64,000 bases of DNA, taken from the NCBI RefSeq assembly GCF_020884795.1, contig NZ_BBZF01000013.1, positions 657,337-721,336 of the forward strand, written 5' to 3'. This document shows positions 61,779-64,000 of this stretch, piece after piece. This stretch comes from Micromonospora okii (lineage in GTDB: Bacteria > Actinomycetota > Actinomycetes > Mycobacteriales > Micromonosporaceae). Position numbers and translations under genes: made by a program. Under the pieces are notes generated by a model. The model was not told where the DNA came from. It did no database searches and saw only the letters and a list, made by a program, of their open reading frames with translations. How positions within the stretch are numbered: the first letter of the stretch is position 1; each line of letters opens with the position of its first letter.

Positions 61779-62151
61779 GCTGGCGGAGATCGCTGGGACC
61801 ACGCTCAAGACCTGTGCGGTCCCCTCCAGTGCCGAGAAAGAGCTCGATGCGCTAATCCGAGGACGCGAGCAGACCCGGCAGGAGCCGGCCGAACGGCTCG
61901 CCCCCGACGTCGACCGAAGCCGGCAGGAACATCCACGGGCCGAGCAGCGCATGACGCGCCACCGGCCACCCAACTGGATGGCCTTCCTCCGATCGATCGT
62001 CTTGCCACAACCCGGCGCAGCTCGACGTCTTGCAGCGCGCCAGCGCCATCCTCGACCGGGACGCACGGACCGGATGAGGCGAACCGGCTGTCTCGTGCAG
62101 GTCAGCGCGGAGCTTCGTGAGGTCGGCCACACTCCTGCCCTGCTGGCTTGA
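61765..62151 (+). pseudogene. Frame-shifted debris of regulator genes (MerR-like start)
   Basis: One frame begins STRELAEIAGTTLKT, the start of a MerR-type helix-turn-helix, but continues as poorly conserved charged sequence instead of the usual VRYYHxxGLL. A different frame at 62009-62077 reads NPAQLDVLQRASAILDRDAR, then stops. So the region is a patchwork of gene pieces. No intact gene covers it. Confidence 0.5.
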
Positions 62152-62209
62152 GTGTGCCGCAGGGGCATACCCACTGATTGATCAAATGAGTATCGACGAG
62201 AGGGATCCC

Positions 62210-62884
62210 GTGACGGAACCGAAGCTTCGGCACGGTTCCGATCGCCGCGACGCGGCCCCGCCCGCCAAGCCCACCATCCTGGACCAGATGGGCGGCATCG
62301 CCGGGTTCGTCTATTCCACCGTTCCGGTGATCGTCTTCGTGACGGCGAACGCGTTACTTCCGCTGCCGGCGGCCATCGGCGTCGCCGTCGCCACCGGCCT
62401 GGCGCTGTTCATCTTCCGGCTGGCGCGCGGGGAGCGCTTCTTCTCCGCCGTCGGCAGCCTGCTGGGGGTGGCGCTGGCCACCGGGATCGTCGCGTGGACC
62501 GGCTCCGCGCGGGACTTCTTCGTGATCGGGATCTGGGCGTCGCTGGCCGGATTCGTCCTCACGCTCGCATCGGTGCTGGTTCGTCGGCCGCTGACCGGTG
62601 TCGTCTGGAACCTCATGCACGGGGGAACCCACCCGTGGCGGCGCAACTCCGCCGTGCGCCTGGCGCACGATGTCGCGACCCTCTTCGCGGCGTTGGTGCT
62701 CGGGTCGCGCTTCGCGATCCAGCAGTTTCTCTACCTGGAGGACAGCTCCACCGGACTGGGCATCGCCCGGATCGTCATGGGCACCCCGCTCACCGTGCTG
62801 GCCGCGCTGGTCGTCGTGTGGGCGTTCCGCCGCAGCACCAAGGTCCTCGTCCGGCACCGCCCCGAACGAGCCGGGAAGGCGTGA
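62210..62884 (+). CDS. DUF3159-family membrane protein
   Basis: A 224-residue membrane protein with six hydrophobic segments (GFVYSTVPVIVFVTANALL is the first). The pattern fits the actinobacterial DUF3159 family; function unknown. GTG 62210 has AGAGGG 5 bases upstream; ATG 62186 is possible. It contains a TTA leucine codon at 62354-62356, rare in this DNA, so translation may depend on the developmental UUA tRNA. The next gene overlaps it as GTGA. Confidence 0.78.
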   Translation: MTEPKLRHGSDRRDAAPPAKPTILDQMGGIAGFVYSTVPVIVFVTANALLPLPAAIGVAVATGLALFIFRLARGERFFSAVGSLLGVALATGIVAWTGSARDFFVIGIWASLAGFVLTLASVLVRRPLTGVVWNLMHGGTHPWRRNSAVRLAHDVATLFAALVLGSRFAIQQFLYLEDSSTGLGIARIVMGTPLTVLAALVVVWAFRRSTKVLVRHRPERAGKA

Positions 62885-63210
62885 ACGTGGCCCTCTACGA
62901 AGGTGCGATGCAGGTGGTTCCCGTCCTGTTGATCGCCCTGTTCATCGAGTCCCGCACCGTCGACCGTTCAGCAAGCCGCACGAAGCGACGCTGGGCGAAC
63001 CTGCAGGATAGGGTCTTCGCCGTGCTCGGCATCGTCGCGTTCATGGTGTCGATGCTCGTCGTGGCGGGCATCGCCACCGCCGGGCGTGGCCCGGCGGCGA
63101 TCATCATCGCCACCCTCAGCGGCTGCATGGGCCTCCTGTACACCCGGATCGAGCAACGTTTCGCCTGGGACCACGGTCAGCAGCACGACGACATGCCGGG
63201 CGCCCGCTGA
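62881..63210 (+). CDS. Small membrane protein coupled to the DUF3159 gene
   Basis: A 109-residue protein with three hydrophobic segments (VVPVLLIALFI, VFAVLGIVAFMVSMLVVAGI, AAIIIATLSGCMGLLY) and a charged tail. I do not recognise it. The GTG overlaps the upstream stop by 4 bases, so the two membrane proteins are probably made together. Confidence 0.65.
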   Translation: MNVALYEGAMQVVPVLLIALFIESRTVDRSASRTKRRWANLQDRVFAVLGIVAFMVSMLVVAGIATAGRGPAAIIIATLSGCMGLLYTRIEQRFAWDHGQQHDDMPGAR

Positions 63211-63436
63211 GGTTCGCTCGTGCGGCCATGGACGCTCGACCGGGCGATTCGGGAGAGCGGTTGTCCGGTCGGCGCAGGACGTCCAGCTGCGCGGGGCTGC
63301 GTACGAGCAATCGGAGTGCTGGCGGGCCGTTCAGGCCGCTGCGGCTCTTGGCTGAGACTCGGCCGCCGCCCCGGTCGGCGGCGGACGGGCGGTGGTGGGT
63401 TTGCCTGCCACCCCGAGGGTGTGGTTGACTACTCAC

Positions 63437-63997
63437 ATGTCGATCCGCGTACGCACGCTCTCCACCGCAGAGGAGCGCCGGGAGGAGGTCCTCTCCACGG
63501 CCATCGGCGCGTTCGCCAGTCGTGGTTACTTCGGCACCACGACGGTCGACGTCGCCAAGCGGGCGGGCATCTCGCAGGCCTACCTCTATCGCCTGTTCCC
63601 CGACAAGGAGTCGCTGTTCGCGGCGGTGGTCGAGCGGTCGTTCGAGCGCATCCGCGACAGTATCAGCAAAGGCGCGGCATCCACCCGGGGCACGTCGCCC
63701 GAGGTCGTGTTGTCGACCATGGCGGACGCCTACGCGATGTTGATCCGCGACCAGGACCTGCTGCTGGTGCAGATGCACGCGCAGTGCGCCGCGGTGTCGG
63801 TTCCGGAGGTGCGTCGCGCGGTTCGCGATGGCTACGCGCGTCTGGTCGAGTACGTGCGGAGCGTGTCGGGCGGCGGTGCGGAGCAGGTGCAGGAGTTCTT
63901 CGCCAGGGGTGCGTTGTGCAACCTGGTGGTGACGATGGGTGCGGAGGACCTCGACACGCCCTGGGCCAGCACCCTGGCCCTGGGCCTGCGGCACTGA
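63437..63997 (+). CDS. TetR/AcrR-family regulator
   Basis: A 186-residue repressor with an N-terminal helix-turn-helix (TTTVDVAKRAGISQAYLYRLF) and a helical ligand-binding domain. No binding site is near ATG 63437, which follows TTGACTACTCAC; the transcript may be leaderless. The gene ends within the window, just before its last 3 bases. The 226-base gap upstream contains no gene. Targets are unknown. Confidence 0.88.
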   Translation: MSIRVRTLSTAEERREEVLSTAIGAFASRGYFGTTTVDVAKRAGISQAYLYRLFPDKESLFAAVVERSFERIRDSISKGAASTRGTSPEVVLSTMADAYAMLIRDQDLLLVQMHAQCAAVSVPEVRRAVRDGYARLVEYVRSVSGGGAEQVQEFFARGALCNLVVTMGAEDLDTPWASTLALGLRH

Positions 63998-64000
63998 CGA

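Overview
The window is very G+C-rich, actinobacterial DNA. Start codons are often GTG, several genes look leaderless, neighbouring genes often overlap by 4 bases, and long false reading frames run opposite the real genes. The order DUF5324-like protein, cyclophilin, rhomboid protease, small PH-domain protein at the left end, together with the tRNAs, SARP regulators and secreted chitinases, suggests a Micromonosporaceae chromosome, most likely Micromonospora. That genus call is inference; no search could be run.

Layout. 0-8.3 kb: CorA channel, DUF5324-like protein, cyclophilin, rhomboid protease, PH-domain protein, thiolase, phosphotransferase and a GT1 glycosyltransferase. 8.7-14.4 kb: a sugar operon (lipoprotein binding protein, permease, ATPase, aldose epimerase, ROK regulator, SDR dehydrogenase) behind a recognisable promoter. 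14.4-18.2 kb: a conserved small protein inside a duplicated segment, a large membrane glycosyltransferase and a GT2 glycosyltransferase. 18.2-21.9 kb: a split transketolase divergent from soxR across a palindromic SoxR-type box, then a quinone oxidoreductase and a P-loop kinase. 21.9-27.1 kb: tRNA-Ser, an acetyltransferase fused to an NTF2-like domain, a VapBC-type pair, a MocR regulator divergent from a LysE exporter, a 13-bp tandem repeat and a B3/B4-domain protein.

27.2-46.9 kb is the most interesting part. Two secreted GH18 chitinases bracket a compact lanthipeptide gene cluster of eight genes on the + strand, joined mostly by 4- to 8-base overlaps: a 65-residue precursor ending in Gly-Gly plus a Cys/Thr-rich core, an acyl-CoA-dehydrogenase-like flavoprotein, a full-length LanB, a LanC cyclase, an ABC exporter with an N-terminal C39 peptidase, a glycosyltransferase-like DUF protein, a VAO-type FAD oxidoreductase and a GT4 glycosyltransferase. 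A SARP and a very large XRE-SARP-NB-ARC-TPR regulator face it. LanB/LanC chemistry (class I) combined with a Gly-Gly-cleaving C39 exporter (the class II arrangement), plus two flavoenzymes and two glycosyltransferase-like proteins, does not match a lanthipeptide system I can name.

46.9-56.6 kb: PEBP protein, methyltransferase, membrane glycosyltransferase-like protein, FhuF with an iron box, a helix-turn-helix/peptide-deformylase fusion, a flavohemoprotein, a CPBP protease and an Ala/Lys/Pro-rich protein. 56.8-62.2 kb: tRNA-Ser and tRNA-Arg, followed by an accessory stretch (XRE regulator, PfkB kinase, acetyltransferase, TetR regulator) and a graveyard of broken genes. 62.2-64 kb: DUF3159 membrane protein, a small membrane protein and a TetR regulator.
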